Source: Haematobia irritans (lineage: Eukaryota > Arthropoda > Insecta > Diptera > Muscidae). Taken from it: a DNA stretch of 64,000 nucleotides. The position numbers were made by a program, and so were the translations under genes. Every line of letters begins with the position of its first letter. Positions within the stretch are counted from its first letter, which is position 1. Positions 1 through 12,221 of the stretch are shown one piece after another. The notes below the pieces were generated by a model that saw nothing but the letters and a program-made list of their open reading frames with translations, was not told the DNA's origin and did no database searches. The DNA lies in contig NC_134397.1 of assembly GCF_050003625.1 (NCBI RefSeq), positions 145,389,526-145,453,525 on the forward strand, read 5' to 3'.

Positions 1-122
1 CCATTGACTCGATTTCCCTTTCTTCATTTCGCATTTATGCGGTCGGCTAGCTGGGTAATATCTCCGGAATTATGCTTTTAACCTTTGAACTTTTTTCTTT
101 CCCAAGATAAGAGGACGTTTTT

Positions 123-2132
123 ATACCGGATCGGATGGATTTTGCTCTTCCAAGAGGCTCGGGAGTTCAAATCTGGTGATCGGTTTATATGGGGGCTATA
201 TATTATTATGGACGATATTGACCAATTGTTGCATGGTTGTTAAGGACCATTAGGTATAATAACACCACGTAGCAAATTTCAAAGAGGCCCCGCAAGCCAA
301 TTCAGAGGGTCGGTTTATATGGGGGCTATACGTAAAACTGGTCCAATTGCAATACCATCCGACCTACAACAATAATAACTACTTACGCCAAGTTTCAAGT
401 CGATAGCTTGTTTCGTTCGGAAGTTAGCGTGATTTCAACAGACGGACATGCTTAGATCGACTCAGAATTTCACCACGACCCAGAATATATAATATATATT
501 CTGGGTCGTGGTGAAATTCTGAGTCGATCTAAGCATGTCCGTCCGTCCGTCTGTTGAAATCACGCTAACTTATATATTCGGAGTCGTGGTGAAATTCTTG
601 AGTCGATCTAAGCATGTCCGTCCGTCCGTCTGTTGAAATCACGCTAACTTCCGAACGAAACAAGCTATCGACTTGAAACTTGGCGTAAGTAGTTATTATT
701 GTTGTAGGTCGGATGGTATTGCAATTGGACCAGTTTTACGTATAGCCCCCATATAAACCGACCCTCAGAATTGGCTTGCGGGGCCTCTTTGAAATTTGGT
801 ACGTGGTGTTATATATACCTATGGTCCTTAACAACCATGCAACAATTGGTCCATATCGGTCCATAATTATATATAGCCCCCATATAAACCGATCACCAGA
901 TTTGAACTCCGGAGCCTCTTGGAAGAGCAAAATTCATCCGATCCGGTTGAAATTTGGTACGTCGTGTAAGTATATGGTCTCTAACAAACATGAAAAAATT
1001 GGTCCATATCGGTCCATAATTATATATAGCCCCCATATAAATCGATCCCCAGATTTGACCTCCGTAGTCTCTTGGAGGAGCAAAATTCATCCGATCCGGT
1101 TGAAATTTGGAACGTGGGGTTAGTATATGGTATCTAACAACCAAATTGGTCCATATCGATCCATAATTATATATGGCCCCCATATAAATCTATCCCCAAT
1201 TTGACCTCCGGAACATCTTGGAGAGCAAATTCATCCGATTCGGTTATAGCCACCATATAAATCGATCCCCAGATTTGACCTCCGGAACCTCTTGGGAGGA
1301 GCCAAATTCATCCGATTCGGTTGGAGTTTGGTACGTGGTGTTAGTATATGGTCTCTAACAACCAAATTGGTCCATATCGATCCATAATTATATATAGCCC
1401 CCATATAAATCGATCCCCAGATTTGACCTCCGGAACATCTTGGAGGAGCAAAATTCATCCGATTCGTTTTATAGCCACCATATAAATCGATCCACAGATT
1501 TGACCTCCGGAACCTCTTGGAGGAGCAAAATTCATCCGATTCGGTTGGAATTTGGTACGTGGTGTTAGTATATGGTCTCTAACAACCATGCAAAAATTGG
1601 TTCATATCGGCCCATAATCAAACCGTTCCCCAGATTTGTTACGTGGTGTTATGGCTGCTAACAACCATGCCAAAATTGGTCCATATCGGTATTTAGTTAT
1701 AGCCGATCCCCAATCACACAAAAATTGGTCCATATCGGTTCATAATCATGGTTGCCACTCGAGCCAAATTTATCTACCAAAATTTTATTTCTATTGAAAA
1801 TTTTGTCAAAATTTTATTTCTATAGAAAGTTTTGTCAAAATTTTATTTCTATAGAAAGTTTTGTCAAAATTTATTTCTATAGAAAATTTTGTCAAACTGA
1901 ATTATAGACGTATTTAATCGGCCTGTTTTTAGTTTAATATATACCACGTATGGACTAACTCACAATTTAGAAGACGGTATTAGGAAGTTTTAAGATACCT
2001 TGCCATCGGCAAGTGTTACCACAACCCAAGTAATTCGATTGTGGATGACAGTCTTTAGTAGATGTTTCTACGCAATCCATGGTGGAGGGTACATAAGCTT
2101 CGGCCGAACTTACATCCGTATATACTTGTTTT
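123..2132 (+). mobile_element. DINE-1/HINE-like element with a palindromic head
   Basis: From about 493 the plus strand carries the typical head: TTCTGGGTCGTGG, GAGTCGATCTAAGCATG, then GTCCGTCCGTCTG. It is followed by several copies of a roughly 170 bp unit containing CCCCCATATAAACCGATC and ATCCGATCCGGTTGAAATTT. A short minisatellite with TTTATTTCTATAGAAA follows at 1780-1900, and the tail ends near GTATATACTTGTTTT at 2118-2132. The head is also present in reverse orientation at 123-491, so the two heads face each other around an AT palindrome near 481-503. The head motifs and repeat organisation resemble Drosophila DINE-1/INE-1, which are non-autonomous Helitron relatives; membership is inferred from this resemblance. 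Short ORFs inside follow the repeat period and are not genes. Confidence 0.75.
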
Positions 2133-2257
2133 AACTAGAATGTTACAATAAATACTAAAATGACTAAATAAGAAAATTAGTTTTAAAATATAAGAGAAAT
2201 TTATTTCAAAGAAAAAAGCCCAAAATATTAATAAAACAGATTTTTACAAAACTGTAA

Positions 2258-2598
2258 TTATTTTCCCACGCCAGTAGCACCAACGATATCATCATCATCA
2301 TCCTTTGTTTGATCTTCATCATCTTCGCTATCGGTTTCAGAATCCGATGTTAAGCAATCAGGAATTTCTCCGGTGAAAACAAAATTGCTTTTGGGATAAC
2401 ACGCTCCTTCAAGTAGAATCCTAATTCGAAATCATTTTGTAAAATAGCCTTAAAATATAAGTGAGATAAGATATTGAAATCAGTATTTGTATGTAGGGAA
2501 TTATTTTCTTTGCATACATTTACGTGAGCATAAGTTGGATCCTCCGGATTTTCTGGCATGGATGGTGGATCAAAAAAATCGAAAAAACGATGAAGAGG
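2258..2598 (-). pseudogene. NAP1-family last exon, frameshifted copy
   Basis: This is the inverted twin of the open exon at 11759-12099, with the same splice acceptor (TTTTTAG) and stop. It encodes the C-terminal part of a nucleosome assembly protein (NAP1/SET family histone chaperone): FFDFFDPPS, a DFELGFYLKERVIPKAIL segment, then an acidic tail. Two single-base changes break it relative to the right copy: one extra T in the T run after CATCG near the exon start, and one missing A in the A run before FTGE near 2380. The upstream NAP1 exons were not found in the arm, so this is a gene fragment. Confidence 0.7.
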
Positions 2599-2689
2599 CT
2601 AAAAATAAAAATCCAATAATTAATATCAATTTTATAATCCAACACCACTACACGCTCACAAAAAATCGCTTCTGTAACATATACTCCCA

Positions 2690-3600
2690 AACATATTTTG
2701 TTTCAAGCATATACATTTTTGGGTATTGCCCAAACATTTATATGTTTAATCTCTTCCAATATATAATATGTTTGAAAGCATATTGGTCTAAACAATATAT
2801 GTTTGGGTAGTCTAAGTTCCAAACATTTTGTATTTTTGCATCCAAATTCAATAATGTTGTCTTCCAAAACAACAATATGTTATTATATGAACATATAATA
2901 TGTTTGGAAGCATTTTGCACCCAAAATTATTATATGCTTAAAAAAAATTCTCAAATTTTATTTATTTATTTATATATTTACAATCATAATGAATTATGAA
3001 ATAAACAGGTAATATAGGTGCTGGCAACATAGGTTTCGACCTGAATGCTCAAAATTTTGTTTCTGCCCAATTGTATATTCCCTCACATCTTTCTCACTTC
3101 CACGAGATTTTTTAGTTCTTAGAACCTTTTTCTGTAATACAAACATTGTAGAAGAAATTATTCAATTGTATGATTTTTTTTATTTTAATTTTACCTTTTG
3201 CCGGACGGGGATTCGAACAGCGGACCACACAGTTTGTAAGGATCAAAGAAGTAGCTGATCAATTGCCCAAGGAAAAATAAAATGTTAATTTTGTAATAAC
3301 AAGCAACAACCACCAACTTAATTCAATATCGCTCCCTGTTAAATAGCGCTCCAAGCTACTAAACACATATATGTTTATAGGCTATTTCTAAATTAATATA
3401 TGTTTGCATCCAAGCATATTATATTTACAAACATTTTATGTCCCAACATAATATGTTCTAGCATATTAACATATATGTCCCAAACATGTTATGCTAGTTT
3501 ATGAACATTATATGCTTGCACTCAAAAATATTGTGTTTAAAAATTTGTGTTCCAAACATATAATGTTTATAGCCGAACATTGTAATGAACACGCAGTGCT
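2690..3600. repeat. Tract of short CATATAATATGTTT-like motifs
   Basis: Many spaced, imperfect copies of a short near-palindromic motif occur here, such as AACATATAATGTTT, CCAAACATAT and ATATGTTTGG, on both strands and separated by variable AT-rich spacers. ORFs crossing the tract (for example 3491-3763) contain the motif and look spurious. Two stretches look like tRNA internal promoter B boxes: GGATTCGAACAG near 3209 (B box on the minus strand) and GGGGTTCGTGTCC near 3703 (plus strand), which could be degraded tRNA-derived SINE heads. The mirror tract is at about 10760-11690. Confidence 0.5.
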
Positions 3601-3763
3601 TATGAACATTTTCCTTGACAGAAAATATCTTATTTTAGGCTCTAAGAGTCTTGGCTTGGTTAGGACTTCGGGAGCCATCAATATGCTAGCAGTCAGTCAG
3701 TGCGGGGTTCGTGTCCTGCCAATCCAATATCTATTTTTCCACATCACAGTAAAAATTATGTAG

Positions 3764-4635
3764 ACTCCCTATTTTTTTAAAAGAAATAAAAATGAACCAG
3801 TCTATATAAAAGGAGGACTATACGATGCTAGATGTACCAGAAAAATCATAGTTAACACAAAGCCCCAAAAACAAAAAATAATATATCCAGCATCAATGTA
3901 ACAATATGTAAATGAAAAAAAATCCAGCTAATTGACCTATGAATGACTTTAATCAAGTGTAATGCATCTCCCGATGTTCTTTGGAGCGCATAGCCTCATA
4001 ACCCACCCTTACCTTTGGTTCTATTGGCTGATATTTATAGAACCCCAATATCTGAAAAGAAATCACCCAACTATTTCCTGTTCATCATCGTCGTAGGAAA
4101 ACTCAAAATTTGATTAGTGCTTCATTTTTACAAACTCCATGTAATATTTTTATTCAAACAAAAATTTCAACTAAGAGAACAAAGTTCCCAGCAACAGTAC
4201 TTAGTCTTATACATATCATATAATACTTCCAATAATCCATTAAGTAAAACTAACAGAAAAAAATATACTACGATTAACTATTATTATAACAAAATAATGT
4301 TGCGACTCGAAAATATGTGGTTATTAAGTGTAGGAGATCATATAGAATTCAAGAAGAAGAATATCACAACAAACGAAGAAAAAAAAATCATTTTGGAAAT
4401 ACGCAAATTTGGGATAGCACAAAAACTTAAAGCAAATGGTAAAAAAAAATGCCATTCATACTTGAGAGCATTCATTGAAATGATAGGAGAGCAATGTATA
4501 ACAGTTTAAAATACAATGTATAAAACTAACAACAATTTCTGTGTGAGATTATGAATGACAGTGTTCTTCTATCATTATTTCTGATGCGTAGTTTTTTTTT
4601 TCAATGGCATTGGTCGTAATAATTAAGTTTCAAAA
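3764..4635. other. Inner part of left arm, unassigned
   Basis: AT-rich sequence with no recognisable gene. An ORF at 4117-4509 is open for 130 codons, and a reverse-oriented counterpart occurs in the right arm (9875-10237). The translation is low-complexity, rich in Lys, Asn and Tyr, and matches no family I recognise. Conservation between arms reflects recent duplication and is not evidence of coding. Confidence 0.4.
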
Positions 4636-6814
4636 GTTGAGTTTCATTAGTTGCTCTCTACGTAATGCGTATCATCAATCGATAGACACATCTCCTTACC
4701 ACGCCTTATTTGGCTTCAACATGGTCACCCATGGATCGTCATACGCTTTGTTAAGGAACTTACAGTTATTGGATGAACCATGTGCCAACATTCCGAGAGA
4801 TGACCTTCTACAAACCGTACGACAGGATATTCGCAAACACCTTAAGGATGCATATGCTACCAATCAGAAACAGTATGACCTTAGGTCCCGACTACCCACC
4901 TTTAAGGTTGGACAGGAAGTATTTCGGAGAAACTTTTCTCAGAGTAACATGGAAAAAGCATACAATGCTAAACTTTCTCCCGTATTCCTCAAAGCAAGGG
5001 TACGCGAGAAGGTGGGAAATCACTACTATATCCTTGAAGATTTACAAGGCAAAGCTGTTGGTACTTTCCATGCCAAAGACATTCGGTCTTAAGCGTTCTT
5101 TTTCCAACTAATACTGTTCTGTTTCATCCAGTATTATTCGGTTTTGTAATGAACGCTTCAAAAAAAAAAAAAAAAAAATCAGATTAATATGTTCTTTTTC
5201 ATTAAATTTGATATATTTTCTTTCAAAAATTATAAGAAAAATATTCGAATTGATTTCTTTTAATTTTTGGAAATTTTTGTAAAATTGCATTTTTTACTGG
5301 CATCTTTTTTTTTGAATAGTATCTGGGTGTCGTAGTGGCAACATCAGAATTACCTTCATTGGCATGCTATGATCAGCAGTCCGAATCATATGATTATAAA
5401 ATGCTTTCTAGCTTCCCTCATTAATCGATTCACGTTTAACTTCCTTTCCGTTTGATCTCTTAAGCCATTAACATCGTAAAACCCAGTAAAATAAAATTTG
5501 CTAAATTCAAGAAATCCGTAAAAATTCCAAGCCATTGCCGCTAATACTCTAACCATTCGCGCTTTAATTTTTGATTCAAAAGGTAAATTTTTTTAATATT
5601 CTCGGTGAAATAACCACTCAGTGTTTATCTGACCAGATTCCTAATTACTGCGATTTTCCAGAAATTTGCGTGGAGTCTGTTGGATAAAAACAATTTGATC
5701 GAGCAAACTAAAATTTTCCGGAAAATGCCTGGGAGTCATCCCAATAGGCCGGAACATCATTCTCTCCAAAAATCTTAATCATCCACACGGATTTTTATTC
5801 AGCTCGTGTGTACCGGATTTTTCAACCACATTACTTGGCCTCGGCGGAAAATATTTTTTACTAAATACAGAAACGCTAAACAGTCCAAAAGTCATCAGAG
5901 TTTTCATCACCACAATATTCATCAGCGACATATACCTCAGACTTATTTTTGCTTTACCTAAAATTATTGGTAAAATCAAAATTCTACGAAAATTGACATT
6001 CGCTTGAATCGACAGAAATTCTGGCATTAAAGTGTTTGTGGGGATAATTAGTCTTGCTTATCCCTTTGGTTTCTATATCCCTCAACAAATTCTCTCAATT
6101 TGCCAGTATAAAGAAGAATTTCTAGCGGAAAGCAGCAAAAAAATTGACTGCCGCGTGCTAAATTACCATTAAGCTGTAAAAAAATTAAAAACAAGAAAAA
6201 ACCAAGAACCGCACACCTAAATGTTGAAACCGATTTTTGCAAACCAATAATATAATTTGAAACATTTTCGATTTCCCAGTATTATTTTTTTCCATAATTA
6301 CAAAAACGTGGTTAACGAAATTCATATGCATATCACAAAGTAACCGTAAGAGAAAAATTATTTTATGTCTCAAAACCTAATCTCATGTTTTTGTCATACA
6401 TACCACCATATAGTTTAATATACTTAGTATCCCTCTAAGAAAAATTGTGGTCGAATTATGAATAATTTTGTATAAAATGTCAGTGTGAAATCATCTTAAA
6501 CAAAATCTAATTTTTTTCCATTAGACTTCTTATAAAAATAATTAGTCCATGAACCCTAATTTTTTCATAATTAATTAAATTAACAAAAAATACAATCATT
6601 GTCACAAGGAAGTTGGTCGCAAAATTAAGTTCATTTGGGTAAGAAAAAAAGAAAACAACAAAACCTCATAAAATCCGTGCCAAAAGCATCACCCTGTAAA
6701 TAAATTTCTACAGCTACAACAACAACAATTCGGCTACATAACTAAGGAGGCCTCTGCAGTTACGTATCGAGCCGTGAGTATTAATAATTATTTATTGTCG
6801 ATCATAATGATATA
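4636..6814 (+). repeat. Direct repeat copy 1: Gypsy integrase end plus downstream sequence
   Basis: This 2179 bp block recurs at 7273-9718 in the same orientation; that copy is 2446 bp, or 2180 bp after removing a 261 bp MITE and its 5 bp target duplication. It starts inside a Gypsy integrase reading frame. After the integrase stop it continues through an A-rich run near 5160 and about 1.6 kb of non-coding sequence that may be a retrotransposon 3' untranslated region or LTR. No second LTR copy is present to prove this. ORFs at 5779-6373 on the minus strand are short and unrecognised. Confidence 0.9.
4637..5092 (+). pseudogene. Ty3/Gypsy integrase C-terminal fragment, copy 1
   Basis: An open frame from 4637 to the TAA at 5090-5092 encodes the end of a Gypsy integrase. 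It includes the SPYHALFGFNM segment found at the end of the catalytic core and the C-terminal GQEVFRRNFSQSNMEKA and GNHYYILEDLQGKAVGTFHA segments. It aligns with the end of the complete Gypsy pol in this window (GQEVFRKNF, GTIHAQHLKY), so the two elements are related but distinct. Everything upstream of the core end is missing: at 4635 the sequence switches to the inverted arm. It is a broken remnant, not a functional gene. Confidence 0.85.
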
Positions 6815-7209
6815 TTTTGAAACTTAATTATTACGACCAATGCCATTGAAAAAAAAAACTACGCATCAGAAATAATGATAGAAGAGCACTGTCATTCATA
6901 ATCTCACACAGAAATTGTTGTTAGTTTTATACATTGTATTTTAAACTGTTATACATTGCTCTCCTATCATTTCAATGAATGCTCTCAAAGTATGAATGGA
7001 ATTTTTTTTTACCATTTGCTTTAAGTTTTTGTGCTATCCCAAATTTGCGTATTTCCAAAATGATTTTTTTTTCTTCGTTTGTTGTGATATTCTTCTTCTT
7101 GAATTCTATATGATCTCCTACACTTAATAACCACATATTTTCGAGTCGCAACATTATTTTGTTATAATAATAGTTAATCGTAGTATATTTTTTTCTGTTA
7201 GTTTTACTT
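6815..7209. repeat. Truncated third copy of the arm's inner end
   Basis: This 395 bp stretch matches 9719-10112 in the same orientation and is inverted relative to about 4240-4635. It ends at GTTTTACTT, where the right arm continues with AATGGATTATTGG but this copy jumps to integrase sequence (CGATTCGATTATCG). The ORF at 6972-7154 is a shortened version of the one in the arms. Confidence 0.88.
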
Positions 7210-7210
7210 C

Positions 7211-7995
7211 GATTCGATTATCGCTGGTATTAGAGCTTATCTTAGGAAGGATCACCGATCCTGGGATGAAAAGTTGAGTTTCATTAGTTGCTCTCTACGT
7301 AATGCGTATCATCAATCGATAGACACATCTCCTTACCACGCCTTATTTGGCTTCAACATGGAAGGGTTTTAGACGATGCAATAATTGCATGCAATAATTG
7401 CACGCAATTCTTGTTTGTAGGCAAACGGGGTAGAGAAGCAAAGGGGGTAGAAAAAATTTCATGTTTTCCGTTCCTCTTGCAATTTTTTGACATTTCTGAA
7501 ACTTGAAATTTCAAGCGATTGCATGAAAAATTTCAACGTATAAATGCTGAAGTTTTTAAGAAGCAACTTTAAAAGAGAATACAAAAAATTGCACGCAACC
7601 AATTGCATCGTCTAAAACCCCTCATGGTCACCCATGGATCGTCATACGCTTTGTTAAGGAACTTACAGTTATTGGATGAACCATGTGCCAACATTCCGAG
7701 AGATGACCTTCTACAAACCGTACGACAGGATATTCGCAAACACCTTAAGGATGCATATGCTACCAATCAGAAACAGTATGACCTTAGGTCCCGACTACCC
7801 ACCTTTAAGGTTGGACAGGAAGTATTTCGGAGAAACTTTTCTCAGAGTAACATGGAAAAAGCATACAATGCTACACTTTCTCCCGTATTCCTCAAAGCAA
7901 GGGTACGCGAGAAGGTGGGAAATCACTACTATATCCTTGAAGATTTACAAGGCAAAGCTGTTGGTACTTTCCATGCCACAGACATTCGTTCTTAA
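7211..7995 (+). pseudogene. Ty3/Gypsy integrase C-terminal fragment, copy 2, interrupted by a MITE
   Basis: The frame opens at 7211 (DSIIAGIRAYLRKDHRSWDE), so this copy reaches about 60 bp further into the integrase core than copy 1. It then reads through SPYHALFGFNM to 7361, is interrupted by a 261 bp MITE (7362-7622), and resumes at 7628 to the stop at 7995. It differs from copy 1 by a few substitutions, including two Lys-to-Thr changes near the end. The upstream integrase, reverse transcriptase and gag are absent. Confidence 0.82.
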
Positions 7996-9718
7996 GCGTT
8001 CTTTTTCCAACTAATACTGTTCTGTTTCATCCAGTATTATTCGGTTTTGTAATGAACGCTTCAAAAAAAAAAAAAAAAAATCAGATTAATATGTTCTTTT
8101 TCATTAAATTTGATATATTTTCTTTCAAAAATTATAAGAAAAATATTCGAATTGATTTCTTTTAATTTTTGGAAATTTTTGTAAAATTGCATTTTTTACT
8201 GGCATCTTTTTTTTTGAATAGTATCTGGGTGTCGTAGTGGCAACATCAGAATTACCTTCATTGGCATGCTATGATCAGCAGTCCGAATCATATGATTATA
8301 AAATGCTTTCTAGCTTCCCTCATTAATCGATTCACGTTTAACTTCCTTTCCGTTTGATCTCTTAAGCCATTAACATCGTAAAACCCAGTAAAATAAAATT
8401 TGCTAAATTCAAGAAATCCGTAAAAATTCCAAGCCATTGCCGCTAATACTCTAACCATTCGCGCTTTAATTTTTGATTCAAAAGGTAAATTTTTTAATAT
8501 TCTCGGTGAAATAACCACTCAGTGTTTATCTGACCAGATTCCTAATTACTGCGATTTTCCAGAAATTTGCGTGGAGTCTGTTGGATAAAAACAATTTGAT
8601 CGAGCAAACTAAAATTTTCCGGAAAATGCCTGGGAGTCATCCCAATAGGCCGGAACATCATTCTCTCCAAAAATCTTAATCATCCACACGGATTTTTATT
8701 CAGCTCGTGTGTACCGGATTTTTCAACCACATTACTTGGCCTCGGCGGAAAATATTTTTTACTAAATACAGAAACGCTAAACAGTCCAAAAGTCATCAGA
8801 GTTTTCATCACCACAATATTCATCAGCGACATATACCTCAGACTTATTTTTGCTTTACCTAAAATTATTGGTAAAATCAAAATTCTACGAAAATTGACAT
8901 TCGCTTGAATCGACAGAAATTCTGGCATTAAAGTGTTTGTGGGGATAATTAGTCTTGCTTATCCCTTTGGTTTCTATATCCCTCAACAAATTCTCTCAAT
9001 TTGCCAGTATAAAGAAGAATTTCTAGCGGAAAGCAGCAAAAAAATTGACTGCCGCGTGCTAAATTACCATTAAGCTGTAAAAAAATTAAAAACAAGAAAA
9101 AACCAAGAACCGCACACCTAAATGTTGAAACCGATTTTTGCAAACCAATAATATAATTTGAAACATTTTCGATTTCCCAGTATTATTTTTTTCCATAATT
9201 ACAAAAACGTGGTTAACGAAATTCATATGCATATCACAAAGTAACCGTAAGAGAAAAATTATTTTATGTCTCAAAACCTAATCTCATGTTTTTGTCATAC
9301 ATACCACCATATAGTTTAATATACTTAGTATCCCTCTAAGAAAAATTGTGGTCGAATTATGAATAATTTTGTATAAAATGTCAGTGTGAAATCATCTTAA
9401 ACAAAATCTAATTTTTTTCCATTAGACTTCTTATAAAAATAATTAGTCCATGAACCCTAATTTTTTCATAATTAATTAAATTAACAAAAAATACAATCAT
9501 TGTCACAAGGAAGTTGGTCGCAAAATTAAGTTCATTTGGGTAAGAAAAAAAGAAAACAACAAAACCTCATAAAATCCGTGGTGCCAAAAGCACCACCCTG
9601 TAAATAAATTTCTACAGCTACAACAACAACAATTCGGCTACATAACTAAGGAGGCCTCTGCAGTTACGTATCGAGCCGTGAGTATTAATAATTATTTATT
9701 GTCGATCATAATGATATA
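7273..9718 (+). repeat. Direct repeat copy 2 of the Gypsy 3' fragment
   Basis: Same orientation as 4636-6814 and nearly identical, except for the MITE at 7362-7622 with its target duplication and scattered point differences. It runs directly into the right arm at 9719, as copy 1 runs into the truncated arm copy at 6815. The ancestral order was therefore probably integrase, then 3' block, then arm. Confidence 0.9.
7362..7622. mobile_element. 261 bp MITE with 5 bp target duplication CATGG
   Basis: The terminal inverted repeats are AAGGGTTTTAGACGATGCAAT on the left and, reverse-complemented from the right, AGGGGTTTTAGACGATGCAA. CATGG flanks both sides (7357-7361 and 7623-7627). The empty site is visible in the sister copy near 4720, which reads TTCAACATGGTCACCC without interruption. 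No transposase is encoded. I do not recognise the superfamily. Confidence 0.9.
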
Positions 9719-11758
9719 TTTTGAAACTTAATTATTACGACCAATGCCATTGAAAAAAAAACTACGCATCAGAAATAATGATAGAAGAACACTGTCATTC
9801 ATAATCTCACACAGAAATTGTTGTTAGTTTTATACATTGTATTTTAAACTGTTATACATTGCTCTCCTATCATTTCAATGAATGCTCTCAAAGTATGAAT
9901 GGCATTTTTTTTTACCATTTGCTTTAAGTTTTTGTGCTATCCCAAATTTGCGTATTTCCAAAATGATTTTTTTTTCTTCGTTTGTTGTGATATTCTTCTT
10001 CTTGAATTCTATATGATCTCCTACACTTAATAACCACATATTTTCGAGTCGCAACATTATTTTGTTATAATAATAGTTAATCGTAGTATATTTTTTTCTG
10101 TTAGTTTTACTTAATGGATTATTGGAAGTATTATATGATATGTATAAGACTAAGTACTGTTGCTGGGAACTTTGTTCTCTTAGTTGAAATTTTTGTTTGA
10201 ATAAAAATATTACATGGAGTTTGTAAAAATGAAGCACTAATCAAATTTTGAGTTTTCCTACGACGATGATGAACAGGAAATAGTTGGGTGATTTCTTTTC
10301 AGATATTGGGGTTCTATAAATATCAGCCAATAGAACCAAAGGTAAGGGTGGGTTATGAGGCTATGCGCTCCAAAGAACATCGGGAGATGCATTACACTTG
10401 ATTAAAGTCATTCATAGGTCAATTAGCTGGATTTTTTTTCATTTACATATTGTTACATTGATGCTGGATATATTATTTTTTGTTTTTGGGGCTTTGTGTT
10501 AACTATGATTTTTCTGGTACATCTAGCATCGTATAGTCCTCCTTTTATATAGACTGGTTCATTTTTATTTCTTTTAAAAAAATAGGGAGTCTACATAATT
10601 TTTACTGTGATGTGGAAAAATAGATATTGGATTGGCAGGACACGAACCCCGCACTGACTGACTGCTAGCATATTGATGGCTCCCGAAGTCCTAACCAAGC
10701 CAAGACTCTTAGAGCCTAAAATAAGATATTTTCTGTCAAGGAAAATGTTCATAAGCACTGCGTGTTCATTACAATGTTCGGCTATAAACATTATATGTTT
10801 GGAACACAAATTTTTAAACACAATATTTTTGAGTGCAAGCATATAATGTTCATAAACTAGCATAACATGTTTGGGACATATATGTTAATATGCTAGAACA
10901 TATTATGTTTGGGACATAAAATGTTTGTAAATATAATATGCTTGGATGCAAACATATATTAATTTAGAAATAGCCTATAAACATATATGTGTTTAGTAGC
11001 TTGGAGCGCTATTTAACAGGGAGCGATATTGAATTAAGTTGGTGGTTGTTGCTTGTTATTACAAAATTAACATTTTATTTTTCCTTGGGCAATTGATCAG
11101 CTACTTCTTTGATCCTTACAAACTGTGTGGTCCGCTGTTCGAATCCCCGTCCGGCAAAAGGTAAAATTAAAATAAAAAAAATCATACAATTGAATAATTT
11201 CTTCTACAATGTTTGTATTACAGAAAAAGGTTCTAAGAACTAAAAAATCTCGTGGAAGTGAGAAAGATGTGAGGGAATATACAATTGGGCAGAAACAAAA
11301 TTTTGAGCATTCAGGTCGAAAACCTATGTTGCCAGCACCTATATTACCTGTTTATTTTCATAATTCATTATGATTGTAAATATATAAATAAATAAATAAA
11401 ATTTTGAGAATTTTTTTTAAGCATATAATAATTTTGGGTGCAAAATGCTTCCAAACATATTATATGTTCATATAATAACATATTGTTGTTTTGGAAGACA
11501 ACATTATTGAATTTGGATGCAAAAATACAAAATGTTTGGAACTTAGACTACCCAAACATATATTGTTTAGACCAATATGCTTTCAAACATATTATATATT
11601 GGAAGAGATTAAACATATAAATGTTTGGGCAATACCCAAAAATGTATATGCTTGAAACAAAATATGTTTGGGAGTATATGTTACAGAAGCGATTTTTTGT
11701 GAGCGTGTAGTGGTGTTGGATATAAAATTGATATTAATTATTGGATTTTTATTTTTAG

Positions 11759-12099
11759 CCTCTTCATCGTTTTTCGATTTTTTTGATCCACCATCCATGC
11801 CAGAAAATCCGGAGGATCCAACTTATGCTCACGTAAATGTATGCAAAGAAAATAATTCCCTACATACAAATACTGATTTCAATATCTTATCTCACTTATA
11901 TTTTAAGGCTATTTTACAAAATGATTTCGAATTAGGATTCTACTTGAAGGAGCGTGTTATCCCAAAAGCAATTTTGTTTTTCACCGGAGAAATTCCTGAT
12001 TGCTTAACATCGGATTCTGAAACCGATAGCGAAGATGATGAAGATCAAACAAAGGATGATGATGATGATATCGTTGGTGCTACTGGCGTGGGAAAATAA
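11759..12099 (+). CDS. NAP1-family (nucleosome assembly protein) last coding exon, open
   Basis: A splice acceptor (GGATTTTTATTTTTAG, ending 11758) precedes 341 bp of open frame ending in TAA at 12097-12099. The encoded segment is the C-terminal end of a NAP1 histone chaperone: SSFFDFFDPPS, then DFELGFYLKERVIPKAIL, FTGE and a long Asp/Glu-rich tail ending DDDDDIVGATGVGK. In the family these residues belong to the end of the NAP domain and the acidic histone-binding tail. AATAAA occurs at about 12151, so the 3' end of the gene is present. No upstream exons were recognised between 9719 and 11758, so the fragment was probably captured without its 5' part. Expression is unknown. Confidence 0.65.
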
Positions 12100-12221
12100 T
12101 TACAGTTTTGTAAAAATCTGTTTTATTAATATTTTGGGCTTTTTTCTTTGAAATAAATTTCTCTTATATTTTAAAACTAATTTTCTTATTTAGTCATTTT
12201 AGTATTTATTGTAACATTCTA

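Larger units (their letters stand above)
1..4635 (+). repeat. Left arm of a ~14.4 kb inverted repeat
   Basis: This stretch is the reverse complement of 9719-14356, base for base over long runs, with a few indels and substitutions. Position p on the left pairs with about 14357-p on the right. The outermost bases CCATTGACTCGATTTC match GAAATCGAGTCAATGG at 14341-14356, so this arm may continue beyond the window start. It contains, from outside in, a HINE-like array, a NAP1 exon on the minus strand, a tract of short CATATAATATGTTT-like motifs and about 900 bp of unassigned sequence. The inner end is the bases CAAAA at 4631-4635, after which the sequence changes to Gypsy integrase. Confidence 0.93.

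Noticed and set aside
776..1458. ORFs of 75-115 codons on both strands in the palindrome ends
   Set aside because: They are translations of the ~170 bp HINE-like units, periodic and mirrored on the other strand.
4117..4509. 130-codon ORF with a mirror copy at 9875-10237
   Set aside because: Low-complexity, no recognised motif; preservation is explained by recent duplication of the arms.
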